Shown: in pieces, positions 48,827 to 60,026 of the stretch
Numbering within the stretch: position 1 is the stretch's first letter
How the letters are laid out: each line of letters begins with the position of its first letter
Assembly: GCA_027422505.1 (NCBI GenBank)
Contig: JAPQWV010000002.1
Span: 26,762,501 to 26,826,500 of the forward strand
DNA from: Craterostigma plantagineum
Taxonomy: Eukaryota > Streptophyta > Magnoliopsida > Lamiales > Linderniaceae
Reading direction: 5' to 3'
Length of the DNA stretch: 64,000 bases
Translations under genes and position numbers: made by a program
Notes under the pieces: model-generated
Databases searched by the model: none
Told to the model about the DNA's origin: nothing
What the model saw: the letters and a program-made list of their open reading frames with translations, nothing else

Positions 48827-51274
48827 GCCCAAAATATCTTTCTGCAAATTAAAACTTGTTCCGTCTTTTTGTGTTCATCTTCAAGAAGATGCAACGTAGC
48901 ATCCCATAGAAACTTGGGAGCAAGATCCTTAATCTTTGTAATGACGCTTTTGCCTTCACCTCTGATAACAACATGACCCTGTCAAGAAAACAATGAAGTT
49001 AGTTAGTTAGTCGAGGGAAATATACGAAGAAGAACGAACATATTCTCATTTTGATTGTCTCTATTTAACCTGGGGTCTTAACATCCTATCCATCTCCAGC
49101 ATAATATCCTCGAGGGAGCAGCCTTCTTCACGGTTTTCGTACTGAGAGAAAACACCGTTCGCATGCAGCAGATCGTAAGAACGAGGATACGTAGAGAATG
49201 ATTGACACCTGAAAAAGCACGCCACAATGTTATCTCTCGATAACATAACTTGATGCTGATTCTTGTCTGAAACAAGACAAAATCTTCATTACCAGTCATG
49301 AAAAACACCGATCAACCCACGATCATATATAGCAGGTAGGGTATTATTCGCTGTGACGGGAACCACATTCATTACCCACGTGGGCCATGTGCTTAGGGCT
49401 ACCGCAAACCCGCCAAGGAAAGCATTCATGTCCATAACGTTCCTTATTTCGTCGTCTTTAACATCCATCAATCGCCAGTAGTGACGAACTTGATCTTGCC
49501 AGTATAGCGTATTTAGCAAGAACTTTTCTCGGCTGATACCTGCACCAAGTCAAGCTATGACTAAAGCTTTTCGAACCAATGAAAACAGCACATCGATGGA
49601 GTAAATCTAGAGTTACAGATGTTACCGAGATTGTCAAGTGTAAGAGAATACTCTGAGAGTCGCTGTGGTCTTGGAGGGAGTTTTCTTGATGTGTGCTGTG
49701 CCACACAGCTTCTCAATGGTGACTTCCATGAAGGTTTATCATCATCTATTGGATCGCAGATCGTGATTAGGTTTTTCTGAGCGCTTTTGTGGAGGCACTC
49801 GTTGTCGTGAGGCTTAATCCAAATTGCTGTCTGAACTTGCCGAGCTATGAGCTTCCAGCACATGGCAGAAGTCAAGTTGGTCAATTTGTCCCATATTAAA
49901 GGATAATCTTTATCCTTTCTGTAAGCAGGCGGGGCAGAGTACACAAAGTATCCGTTAGAGCGCAGAATGCGGTTTACTTCTTTAATTAGGATGCCATCTG
50001 TGTACCAAACAAATGTATTAAGATGAAGTTAGTCACAGTCCAAGATGATTGTCTCATGCTAAGGAAAACTAACCATTTTCATGCCAATCAACACGGCACC
50101 TAGAGCAGTGAACCATCTCGAAAGAGTTGCTGGGATATGGAAGCTGCTTAGTTGATAAAGCAGATATCATGGCTCCAATTCCTCGCTCTAAAGCAAATTG
50201 TATTTGATTCTCATGCCCATCTTTAGGAGCAAAAGACATGGTCTCAATATTGAGGGGAAGAAGATAGGCCGAGAAACTAGCCACGCCACAACCAACATCT
50301 AAAACTTGAAATACTCCCGCAGAGGTGAGGTCACCCTTCTCATTAGTTGTCATATTTCCTAATCTGATGCAGCAAAAGAAACACAAGTTATAATACTCCT
50401 CGACACACAAATATGATAAAAGGCAGGGTAATTTTAATAATAACCTTTGAATGTACTCAGTAGCTCCATGCTTGAAATGAGTACCTCCACCAGGGAACCA
50501 CCACAGTTGACCTTGTTCGTGCACCCAATTTTGACCGCCTTTGACCTCGGCGAGGCGAGTGTGGTTGATATTGCTTCGCCACACATAGTCCCTACTAATT
50601 GGCCATCTGATAGGTATCTTATAGTCAGAAGGGGTTGGCACCAAACAGAACAAGCGTCGACTGAGAGGCAGACAGTGCCTCTCTAGCTCCTCTTTCCTAG
50701 AACGATCTAATTTCGGCAGTAATTCGTTGATGTAAGAAATGTCGTGGCATGGAATGTACTCGTTATACGCCAGAGGGCATACGTTTACTCCTGTTTCTGG
50801 GATTAAAAGTGGTATCGTCCTATAACTCCGACTAACTCTATTTGTAAATCCACCTGCCAAAGAAGAAAAATCATCACTATTCAACTTGAGAATGGAAATA
50901 CCATTCATGCCATCGATTCTATAAACAAGGTCCATGAAACACCTCATGCAAATGCCAAGTAAAAGATTGGAACTTGGCAACTCATACGCCCGCCCAATTA
51001 AACACCAAATGAGCTTTAATTCTAATAATTGAATCAACTTGAAAAGCATAAGAAGGTATTGCAGCATAATACCATTGGCTACAGCAGAAGAATTTACAGT
51101 GGGAGGGAGTCCCTGTTGCACATCCTGCTTGGGGAGTGGTACGTAGAGTGGAGAAGAGCTGTTCTTGCTAAAGAGGTTGCCGGCGTAGAAAGAAGATATC
51201 ATCACCAAAAGGGCTAACATAATTACCTGCCCCACCCTCCAATCAAATGCTCTCGTGTTTATCCACCCCATCAT
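48827..51274 (-). CDS. PMT7: Probable S-adenosylmethionine methyltransferase PMT7-like, Golgi
   Basis: Member of the plant DUF248 methyltransferase family (QUA2/TSD2 relatives), type II Golgi membrane proteins thought to methyl-esterify pectin. Seven exons: 51274-51073, 50853-50445, 50363-50074, 49997-49626, 49539-49293, 49208-49070 and 48978-48827. A short N-tail precedes one membrane helix ([19 protein letters not shown]). The lumenal part has [21 protein letters not shown] and [15 protein letters not shown]. The SAM-binding motif is [16 protein letters not shown], followed by [13 protein letters not shown]. The second half repeats the fold with [42 protein letters not shown] and LEMDRMLRP, ending RKIFWAIV. 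The N-terminal wording and the [20 protein letters not shown] block point to PMT7 more than to PMT4-6. Reaction not proven biochemically. Confidence 0.92.
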
Positions 51275-51790
51275 TGTGTGTGTCGTCTCTTTCACTCTAC
51301 ATCTATTGATTGCTCGAATCGTATATGCACCGCTAAGCTCAGAGAGAGAGAGAGTAAACAGTTGAAACAAAGATAGTGAGCTGTGTTGAAAAGAAAAGAA
51401 GTTGATCTGAAGAGCGTCGGTGAAGACCACCAGATCAGATCAGAGCTCGAGAACTATGCTGTGCTGTGTTCTTTCTGTTGTTTGCTTTGCTTCGAATTAC
51501 GAAATATTAAATTTTATTCCCATCCATGACTGCTTTGTAATAAAAAGCGATCCGAAAAGCCCAATATAAGTACAAAGAGGGCTTATGTTACGAGCTTACT
51601 TAAAGCCCAACGCTGGAAGAAAATGCATGATCTTACAAATATTCACTACGCTTCCAATGTCATGTCATTCAGCAAAAATGATTCTCACAAAACATGAGTG
51701 GAATCATAATCCCTCGTACGAAATATAATAAATTTGTTGGTATAAAGGAGTTCCCATCCCATAGGATGAGCGAAAACCGATGTATATATA
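51275..51790. promoter_or_regulatory. PMT7 upstream region
   Basis: Contains the PMT7 leader, with a GAGAGAGAG/CTCTCTCTC stretch at 51340-51354, and unassigned AT-rich DNA. No gene seen. Confidence 0.45.
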
Positions 51791-52870
51791 TATATAAGGG
51801 AAATTCTATTGAGACCCCTTATTTACTAAATAAACCCCTCATTATTGGAAAAAGCGAAGGCAAGTTAACTACTATCGATTCTTTTATCAACATTTATTGC
51901 TTATTCTCACACATCTTAATTATATGTGATAAGTATAATTTAAAAATGCAGCACATATACGATAAAAGATCTATTTAGGTTGACTTGATTTCTTTTGTGG
52001 GTTTCTTCGTGTATGTATGTATATGCTATACGATATATATTATTCAATGTTATATAAAGTTTAGTATTATAATAAACAATTTAATGCAGTACCATAATAG
52101 ATAATAATAGTTAACGTGTAGAAACAAGAAAGTACAAAACAAGAAGGTAATATTTTTCAATATTTCTGTATAAATAAATGGAATATTGGTGGAATATTGT
52201 TTGTCTATTTGTATATTCCACGAAATTTTCATATCATAGTAATATTTGCATTAAAATAAAATATATTAATACTCATAATAAAAAATATGGAGATTCTATT
52301 GATCACTTGTATACCCCTTAATTAATATGAGAGTAGACGCGTAAAAGTTCAATTAACTTGGTCCTTACATGTTTTAGTGGATTTTATATATTGGCGTCTG
52401 TGTATATATTATCCAAAAAATAATAAAAACGTTAATCATATAATTCGACTGTCATAGTGATTGCTAAGGGAAGAAATATTATTATATATAAATATTTGAT
52501 AAATATTGCTACTAAAATTTCAAGTCTAAGTATATAAATTAATTAGTTAATGTTTTTTTATTAAATAAGACAAAAAATATTATTGTAAACTTCATAGCTT
52601 AGGTGTGTAATCAATATTTATAATTAAATAAACTATAAATAATTAAGCAATGAATGGTAATTTTGAAATCAATGTGCAAAATGTAAAATAAACTAATGAA
52701 TTAATACTTATTAAAAATACAATAGGTTTAACTTTTCTAATTACAATGTAGGAAAATATTTTTTAAGAGAAAAATAAATTCACTAACTTTAAGAAACTTA
52801 TTCATTTATTAGGGGATGCAACTAGCAATTTTTCATTTATAAGGGGTGCCAATAGTAGCACCCTATATAT
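51791..52870. mobile_element. Putative non-autonomous inverted-repeat element, about 1.08 kb
   Basis: The ends form an imperfect inverted repeat of about 40 bp. The left end reads TATATAAGGGAAATTCTATT then GAGACCCCTT; the right end, reverse-complemented, ATATATAGGGTGCTACTATT then GGCACCCCTT. A second ACCCCT/CCCCTAATAAATG-like word lies just inside each end, and a related ATTCTATTGATC...ACCCCTTAATTA block is at 52290-52325. The interior is extremely AT-rich with no coding frame. TATATA flanks on both sides make the target duplication ambiguous. Confidence 0.5.
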
Positions 52871-53143
52871 AAACATCACAGTATACTTTTACCACGTTTT
52901 TTGTGCTGACATTAAATCCAAAACTAAGCCATACACGATCATATAAAGTTAATATTTGTGTAAGAAGAGCACGGTCGGAGGACTTTTCAAATTCCATCTA
53001 GAACCCTTATCTATACTCACATTATCTCTCTATAGATTATAATAATTTTATTTAGTCTCATGGCTCTATAAATAGAACAGAATTACCAAGGAAGACAACG
53101 ACGAACTTTGTCTGTCTTAAAAGTTAATACATAAATTATACAT
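52871..53143 (+). promoter_or_regulatory. Promoter of the small unknown gene, TATA box at 53067-53074
   Basis: GGCTCTATAAATAGAAC with TATAAATA at 53067-53074, 70-77 bp before the ATG at 53144, a typical plant core promoter. The short 5' UTR supports the gene call that follows. Confidence 0.6.
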
Positions 53144-53437
53144 ATGGCTGGGCTTCAATACAAATTCTTTCCAACTGACTACTTGTCGTTCCCTCTTCAA
53201 AAACCACCGCCGTCCACCGCCACCTCAACCGCCGAGGGTGCAGTAGGGCAAGTTTCTATGGTGAAGACACGTGCCAATAACATCGATCACTCACCAGCTG
53301 ATGAATCAAAGCAGCAGCAGCTACCAAGAAGAAGTCTTACTCTTACCATGAATAACAATAACAATACTACTACCAAGGGCAGGACTGCACAACCAATTAT
53401 TAAGACTATTTCGTCTCTTCTTCATACTGATCAGTAG
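53144..53437 (+). CDS. Small plant protein of unknown function, 97 residues
   Basis: Intronless frame beginning MAGLQYKFFPTDYLSFPL and followed by a Ser/Thr/Pro-rich then Gln/Asn-rich region (KQQQLPRRSLTLTMNNNNN) ending LLHTDQ. I recognise the N-terminal pattern (MAGLQY-x-FFPTD) as recurring in short plant proteins without known role. No signal peptide, membrane helix or catalytic motif is visible. A proper TATA box lies 70 bp upstream, which supports a real gene. Basic composition and low complexity suggest a mostly disordered protein. Function not assigned. Confidence 0.7.
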   Translation: MAGLQYKFFPTDYLSFPLQKPPPSTATSTAEGAVGQVSMVKTRANNIDHSPADESKQQQLPRRSLTLTMNNNNNTTTKGRTAQPIIKTISSLLHTDQ

Positions 53438-55243
53438 TGACAATATCGCCTTCGATCGTTCACAAATGAAAAAATTTTATTAATTAAGCTTTGTTTTGTG
53501 AGCTTGTCGTTTTGAGAAGCTGATCATATCGAGTTACTTCTTAAACTAGTTCTAAAGTGTTTGATTTTGTACATTTCCTCTTCTCCTATTACATATATAA
53601 TGTTTTTTTTTTGTTTACGGAGCTTGCTTTAGTAATCGCTAAGTGAAATTTGATTAAACCTATATCTTCGTGAAATAATGAACGCATTTCCTATATAATT
53701 CTGCGATTGTTAGATTGTTTTATTAAATCAAGAACTTGGCTTTCAATGTCAAATACAGCATTCCAAACATGAGCACACATATTCAAGTAATGAATATCGT
53801 ACACACAAGTCGAATTATTTAATATGTGTAGTCAAGTCACGAGCTTGACTAGATGACCTTATAGCCAGCCTCCCATGTTGACCATCAATTTACAGAAAAC
53901 CACAAAAGAAATAAATAAATCATTCTTCGGGATTGTATACTAGGCCAAAAAATTAGCCACGTTACTCCAAATAGAAGCCCACTTAAAAGGACCATTGCCC
54001 ACCTAATGAAATCACGGAATTTAGTACAATATAAACGAAAAATTCCATGAGATTTAATTTATTAAACCCCACTGACAAAGCTTTGCGCTAATTAATCAGC
54101 GTTGTCTGCTTTAATTAGCTTTAAGGAGAGACAAAGTAATTATTATGACGCATAATGATTGTTTTAGGTCGTCTAACACATGTGCATGTGGTCTGACACG
54201 GTCGTATAACACGGTCCCACACGTGCGAAAATCATTCCGCACGCCGTTGGATATAGCTTTGCATGTTTTGTTTCTGAGCCGTCGGATTAAGAAAAACGCG
54301 TATCATTTGAGTGGTTGGGTGGGACCCACGATGTTTCATTACAAGCTTATCCTTTCGGTCACCGGTTATAGTCGGTCAACTTTTCTTTTGATGTACAACA
54401 TTAATACTGCCGAACTAAGGAGTCGTTTGGTTTGCGAGTGTGGAGTTTTACCCTTGAGAGGAAGCTCTAATTTAACGTGTTGTAGTTGATTGAGCACCTT
54501 TATTCGTCCACTTGTATACGAATCAAATCTGACAAAACAACAAACTTCTCAATAGAAAGGAGAAGAATATATATATATTATATATATCGAAACTTCAAGG
54601 AAATGCCAAACGAGTCTTAATGAACTTTACCTTTTTGAAAAGTCAATCAGTGGGCAGGTTCGTGTGTTGCCAAGCGTAAGGTTTGTTCCAAACCTCGAGG
54701 CTCGTACTTAAAGCCCTCTATATAAGTACCTGACGCTCGTGATCGTTCCTAACGTGTAAAAGCTTTAATTGGATTTCTGATAAACCGAGTTCGTCGACTT
54801 CTAAGGTACTCGTCGTGAACTGAAGGGGTGGACTCATCTTTGTTTCATTCTATTCTGCTTTCTTTGTATCTGAAGTTTGATGGTTTAGTAGATGGATCAA
54901 GCCGTGAGATTTTGGTGACCTTTTCGTAAGCTTGTCCAAGATTGATTTTTTTTTTTTTATTAATTCTTGTCCAGAGCGGGCTTTGTTTTGCTTGGATCAT
55001 ACCTCTTTTTTTGGATTTTAGATCTCTTGTAGATGATTTGTCTTGCTTTCGTTCTCTCTCCTTTTTTGTTTTGGCTTCACGTAAAAGCTGCTGATTTTTT
55101 CATCAGTAAACGAACTGATACCTTGTTTGCTATTTGGGGATGCTTTTGACCTATCTAAGTTGCTAATTGATGAAAAAGTGTTGCTGATACTCTGCCATGT
55201 TGCCTTTGCAGAGGCTGAAAATCAATCGTAATCTTAATTGTAT
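53438..55243 (+). promoter_or_regulatory. Intergenic region and ERD15 promoter/leader
   Basis: The distal half looks featureless. An ABRE/G-box, ACACGTGC with CACGTG at 54220-54225, lies about 530 bp before the probable start of transcription and fits drought/ABA control of ERD15. A TATA box TATATAAG is at 54719-54726. Transcripts starting near 54750 would have a 5' UTR interrupted by an intron whose acceptor TTTGCAG ends at 55211; its donor I could not fix. A 114-codon frame at 54145-54489 is not supported. Confidence 0.6.
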
Positions 55244-55729
55244 ATGATGGCTGCTCTAGTATCATCATCATCATCATCATCGGATGGAATAAGGTCAACA
55301 CTGAACCCAAACGCTCCACTGTTCATTCCATCTCACGTAAGGCAAGTGGAGGATTTCTCTCAAGAATGGTGGGATCTCGTCACTACCTCCACATGGTTCC
55401 GTGATTACTGGCTAAGCCAGCACCATGGCCAGGGCGAAGAAGAAGATGATATCCAAGGTTTGTTGCCCGACAACATTGATGTCGACGTGGATGTGGATAT
55501 CTTGAGCATGGAGGCACAATACGAGGAGTTCCTTGGGTTGTCTGAAGCTAGGACGACAACGTACGGTGGCAAGATGCAGCAGAATGCTTTGCAACTAGCG
55601 ATCAAGACTGCGCCAAAGGAGAGAGTGCTCAAGTCTCCCAAGGAAGCCGTGATGAAGAAGCAGCACTGGGACAACATTAAGCCGGCCAAGATGAATGTTA
55701 GTCCTCGTTTTATCCAGCAGCCGCGCTGA
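55244..55729 (+). CDS. ERD15: ERD15-like PAM2-domain stress protein
   Basis: Early-responsive-to-dehydration 15 family: small, acidic, hydrophilic proteins that bind the MLLE domain of poly(A)-binding protein and dampen ABA responses. Single coding exon; the ATG at 55244 ([12 protein letters not shown]) is the first in frame after the leader intron, and a second ATG follows at once. The PAM2 motif, [20 protein letters not shown], is at residues about 17-36. It is followed by the conserved [20 protein letters not shown] block, an acidic linker with a VDVDVDI tract, and the QYEEFLGL segment. The basic C-terminus has KSPKEAV and [18 protein letters not shown]. Length (161 residues) is normal. 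Confidence 0.94.
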   Translation: MMAALVSSSSSSSDGIRSTLNPNAPLFIPSHVRQVEDFSQEWWDLVTTSTWFRDYWLSQHHGQGEEEDDIQGLLPDNIDVDVDVDILSMEAQYEEFLGLSEARTTTYGGKMQQNALQLAIKTAPKERVLKSPKEAVMKKQHWDNIKPAKMNVSPRFIQQPR

Positions 55730-56338
55730 ATTTTCTTCCCAGCTAGTTTGTTTTCTACCTATGTATGTATGTAACTTGGCAAGGTTTCAAACGCACAGCT
55801 CTGTATTTGCTCATAAATTTGACTTTTCTCCGTTTTATTTAGCTTTTAATGAAGATGAGCTTTTAAGCTCCAATCCTTGTCTTCCGACAGTGAAGTTGTA
55901 TATGCATGCTTGTTATATAATGGTGAGATTTTAAGTTTCAACTCCCCTACTACCTTTACAACATTTGCATTTTTACAAAGGATTGAGTAAAATATGCAGA
56001 AGTGACTGTAGAATACAACCTTGCATGATATGAATGAACTGAATTCCATCTATAAATGTGATGGTAAAAACTTTTATCAAAGCACAGCTTGTTCAACGAT
56101 GAATTTTCCATCGCCTTTAATATGTCTGTTTTTTTTTGGTTTAGACTAATTAGTTATCTGAATTTTAAGAACTCGTCCATGGGGAGCACGTAAAGCGATT
56201 GTTAGATGGATTACTGTCATAAGAAAATAAAACACGCATTCCAACGACAGACGCTCGTTTTAACTACAACAACAAACTGTCCAGGCATTAAAACTTCAGA
56301 AAATAAGTCTGTATAGTTGATCTACGAAGAGCATCTGA
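55730..56338. other. Convergent 3' regions of ERD15 and SFGH
   Basis: 609 bp between two genes that end towards each other. 3' UTR sequence is expected on both sides. Nothing else seen. Confidence 0.5.
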
Positions 56339-58331
56339 TCAAAGTCTAAGAGCTTGAGAATGGTGGATAATATGATCCTCAATGAACGTCGCAATGAAAG
56401 AGTACGAGTGATCGTAACCCCGCTGCATCCTCAGCAGCAGAGGGACGCCAGCCTTTCGACAAGCAGCCTCGAAATTTCCTGGTTTGAGTTGTTCGTTGAA
56501 GAATTTGTCTTCATCTCCCTTCACAAATCACCCAATGTAATATTATGTGCGATGCATGCAATGCTATGTTCTGTGCAAGTGAAAGTCCACAAAGCGTTTG
56601 TATGTTTTGAAGTAACAGACGAGTGGGTGAGATGTAATTACCTGATCGATTAGAATAGTAGCTGCAACGTTAGTATACTTCGATACAAGGGCAGTGGCAT
56701 CATATTCCTGAGAGGTGCATGCATCTTCAATGGTTACATCACCTAAAAGCATTATTATATGATTTCCAAATAGATCAAGAATCATACCTCCCAAGCAGCT
56801 TTGTTCTCCCCCAGGTAATTTGTGAAAGCCTTCTGACCCCACGGGCAATTTACAGGGTTCGCAATAGGTGAAAATGCCGACACCGACTATACCAGAACAA
56901 AAAACAAAGAAGAAGCCGACGTTGATGTGAGAATGTGATTAATAAATTAAACTCGACTCGAGCCAAGCCATGGCTTCTGTAGAACTTACAATTCATCAAA
57001 ACTAAAACTTTCCGCTCACACTTAATAATACATACTTCCAATTCTCTAAGATGAGTCATATATCGAAAAGGTAAAACATAAAGTACACTAACCTTGTACT
57101 TGTCCAAATTCCTTAGGTAAATTGTCAGTGCACCGTGCCCACCCATAGAGTGGCCAAATATAGATGCTCGTGAAGTTTCGAGCTGAGGAAAGTTTTCATG
57201 GAGAAGGGATGGTAACTCCTTAACGATATAGTCATACATCTTCCAGTTTTTCCACTTATATTGTGTTGCATTGAGATAGAAACCCGCACCTGTAGAGCAT
57301 TACAATAGTCAATTGAAGGCCATGACAAAAGTTCCTAAAGGGAACTCATATATGGTGCTAAAACTAAGGCAGTTGAAAAGAAGTAGAGGTCCTGCACATG
57401 TAAGGTGATTAAAGCATAAATTAACCAAGTGCAGCAGCTAAGAGAGACTCGTCGGACATACCTACGCCAAAATCCCAGCTATCGGCCTCTCCTTCAACAT
57501 TCAAGCCTCCTGCAATGATACATATGATTGTTTATTATTTACTACAAACAAAATACAGAGTTTGCAAAAGGGTCTACTATAATTGGAGATCACTATCAGC
57601 GAATAACATCATTATCAAAACTAAGACTCAAAAGCGCATAGCGACTAGTTGGAACGCTAGGCCAGAAAACTAACTCGGAGAAGTATCAGGAACAATCAAT
57701 GCAATGCCCTCAGTTGAAGCAACACGCTGAGCACCCGACTTGCTGATAAAATTCTCATCATTGCATGTTAGCCCAGAAAGCCAGTAGAGTACCTAAAAAC
57801 GAGGATAAAAAAACGCAAGGCTTGAATTGATCCCCTGGTGGTTCAAGTAACCAAAAAGGTCAAAAGAAATTAACTTAAACACACGACACAGCTCGAGAAA
57901 AATATGTCCAATTAAACAAATGGGAGTGGGACACATGTAAGCAACTCTAGTTGAATAAAATGTCAAGGAAAACAATAACATGTACGTTTTCACCACATCA
58001 TTGTGCAAGATTCAGTTCAGCCAACAAGTGAGGTGATATGCAAGACAAAAAGCAGATACTCAATCATCAACAAAAAATCCAATTACCTAGTAAAAAGATC
58101 ATTGAGGAAACCGGGTATTGAAAGCAGCATAAACAAATCAGAAAGAAAAAAAAGGTAAAACAGAGTAAAAAAACCGCATACAGGGCACTTTTGGGAATTC
58201 GTAGAGAGAGGGGGGAAATAGATGTGGAAAGTCATGGAACATCCGAGTGTGGGGCTGTAGTGTTTGTATCTCTTGTTGTAGCCACCGTACATCTTTGAGC
58301 TGCTTATCTCCGTCGGTTTGTTATCAGCCAT
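56339..58331 (-). CDS. SFGH: S-formylglutathione hydrolase
   Basis: Cytosolic esterase D family enzyme: splits S-formylglutathione to formate and glutathione, the second step of formaldehyde detoxification. Seven exons: 58331-58182, 57792-57675, 57509-57462, 57289-57093, 56886-56788, 56707-56642 and 56518-56339. The start reads [20 protein letters not shown]. Family blocks follow: [16 protein letters not shown], then [20 protein letters not shown]. The nucleophile Ser is in [12 protein letters not shown], the Asp in LIDQGDEDKF and the His in GYDHSYSFI, giving a complete catalytic triad. Length (about 285 residues) is normal. The left boundary of exon 5 gives [17 protein letters not shown], as expected for the family. 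Confidence 0.95.
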
Positions 58332-58546
58332 TTTTGCACAGACAAACTCTCTACGCTGTGTTGGTGTGTGTGTCTGTGGTGAGTTGTGGGATGATTTTAA
58401 GGATCCACGCGTCAGTGCTGTTTTGGGCCTGAAATGGGCCTCATTTCGATGAACTAATTTGGGCCAACGACTGGGCCTCACTGAAGTCTCATTTATGGAA
58501 ATGTAGAACTTCCTATTTTTACCATTTCTTTTACGTTAGTAGTTAT
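58332..58546 (-). promoter_or_regulatory. Upstream region of SFGH
   Basis: 215 bp between the SFGH start and the copia LTR. It is the leader and proximal promoter, so the retrotransposon truncates the native upstream DNA to about 0.2 kb. No clear TATA box. Confidence 0.45.
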
Positions 58547-58850
58547 TGTTGGAGATAAAAGATAGAAATAGATGGAAATGAGTGCTGCGGCACTTTCTGA
58601 TATATTATTGATTTGCTTACTACAAAGATGATTTTAAAGAGTACAAACATACAACATATATATATATATATATGTATATAGCTACAAATATGACAAGATA
58701 GTTGATATATTTGAAAAACATGGACGCATGTTTTTCTTGGTTTCCTTGCTTTTTTGTCTACATAAATCTTTGTTTATGCCTTGTCTTGATAATGTTTTTC
58801 AAATGTCTTGTTCACATGCAATATGATTTGCAAATTAGAACTTTCTAACA
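58547..58850 (-). repeat. 3' LTR of the copia element
   Basis: TGTTGGAGATAAAA ... TTTCTAACA on the plus strand, complete ends. It carries an expanded (TA)n run at about 58656-58680 that is shorter in the other LTR. Confidence 0.9.
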
Positions 58851-58866
58851 CTCCCTCTTAATTTGC
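58851..58866 (-). other. Polypurine tract of the copia element
   Basis: The minus strand reads GCAAATTAAGAGGGAG directly before the 3' LTR. Confidence 0.8.
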
Positions 58867-60026
58867 AATCTTTAGCTCATCTTTAATCTTCTGAAATTTC
58901 CCCGTAGGAATAGCTTTTGTAAGAAAATCTGCAGCTTGATCGTTTGTGCCGATGAACTCCAAACTGATCTCTCCTTTGCTCACCATATCTCTTATGAAAT
59001 GATGTCTCATCACAATATGTTTTGCCCTGGAATGGAACACCGGGTTTTTAGTCATAGCAATGGTCGACATATTGTCACAATAGATTATTGTAGGTTGTTC
59101 CTGAACTTGCTGTAAATCTGCTAGAAGTCTGCGCAACAATATCGCCTCGCAAGTAGCGTCTGTAGCAGCGATATATTCAGCTTCAGCTGTAGAGAGTGCG
59201 ACCGTCTTTTACTTTTTCGAACTCCAAGGAATTATATTAGTGCCCATGCAAAATAAGTATCCCGAAGTACTCTTTCGATCATCTAAAGAACCTGCCCAAT
59301 CACTGTCAGTAAATCCGATCAGATTATTTTTGCTTTCTTTTACATACCTGATGCCCTGATTTTTGCTTCCTTGAAGATAACGAAGAACTCTTTTAGCAGC
59401 TGAAAAATGAATTTGACTTGGCTCATTCATGAATTTGGAGATCAAACTAACGGCATACACAATGTCTGGCCTTGTGTTTGTGAGATAGATCAGAGAGCCA
59501 ACGAGACTTCGAAAAATTTTACCATCAACTTTCGCAGCTCCATCAGATTTCAAAAGTTTATCGTTGACAGACATAGGAGTAGAAACAGGCTTGCAGTTTT
59601 CCATACGGAATTTTTTCAAAAGATCTTCTATATATTTCTCTTGAGAGATAAAGATTTCACCTTTAGATTGTTTGACCTGAATTCCGAGGAAGTACTTCAT
59701 CGCTCCTAAATCTGTCATCTCAAACTCGTTCATCATATTTGCTTTGAAAGCATCGACCTCCTATTCTTTGGTTCCTAAATAGATAAGATCATCAACATAT
59801 ATGCAGATAATCATAAGATTCTCACCATCACATATAGAGAATGATCGTTTGGGCTTTGAGAGAATCCATTTCTTTGAAAATATCCGTCAATTTTCTTGTT
59901 CCATGCTCGCGGTGCTTGCTTCAATCCGTATAGCGCTTTCTTGAGTCGATATACTTTATCTTCTTTTCCTTGTACTTCAAACCCTTGAGGTTGTTGCACG
60001 TAGATTTTCCTCGTCGAGTTCGCCAT
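58858..60026 (-). pseudogene. Copia reverse transcriptase (C-terminal half) and RNase H, broken
   Basis: The RT continues with [20 protein letters not shown] and [15 protein letters not shown], the YVDD box at 59788-59799, and KYFLGIQVKQSKGEIF. RNase H shows FTDSDWAGSLDDRKSTSGY and YCDNMSTIAM, ending near 58858. Frame changes lie near 60015 and 59830. In-frame stops lie at about 59763 and at 59209-59211; the latter is TAA where the family has a codon such as CAA (Gln), fitting a C-to-T change. These residues would copy the RNA genome; this copy cannot. Confidence 0.85.

Noticed and set aside
50853..51072. Continuous frame through PMT7 exons 1 and 2 implying no intron
   Set aside because: The extra stretch lacks family similarity and is bounded by good GT-AG sites; removing it restores the family reading.
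54145..54489. 114-codon frame upstream of ERD15
   Set aside because: Overlaps promoter motifs (G-box); composition and sequence unlike a protein.
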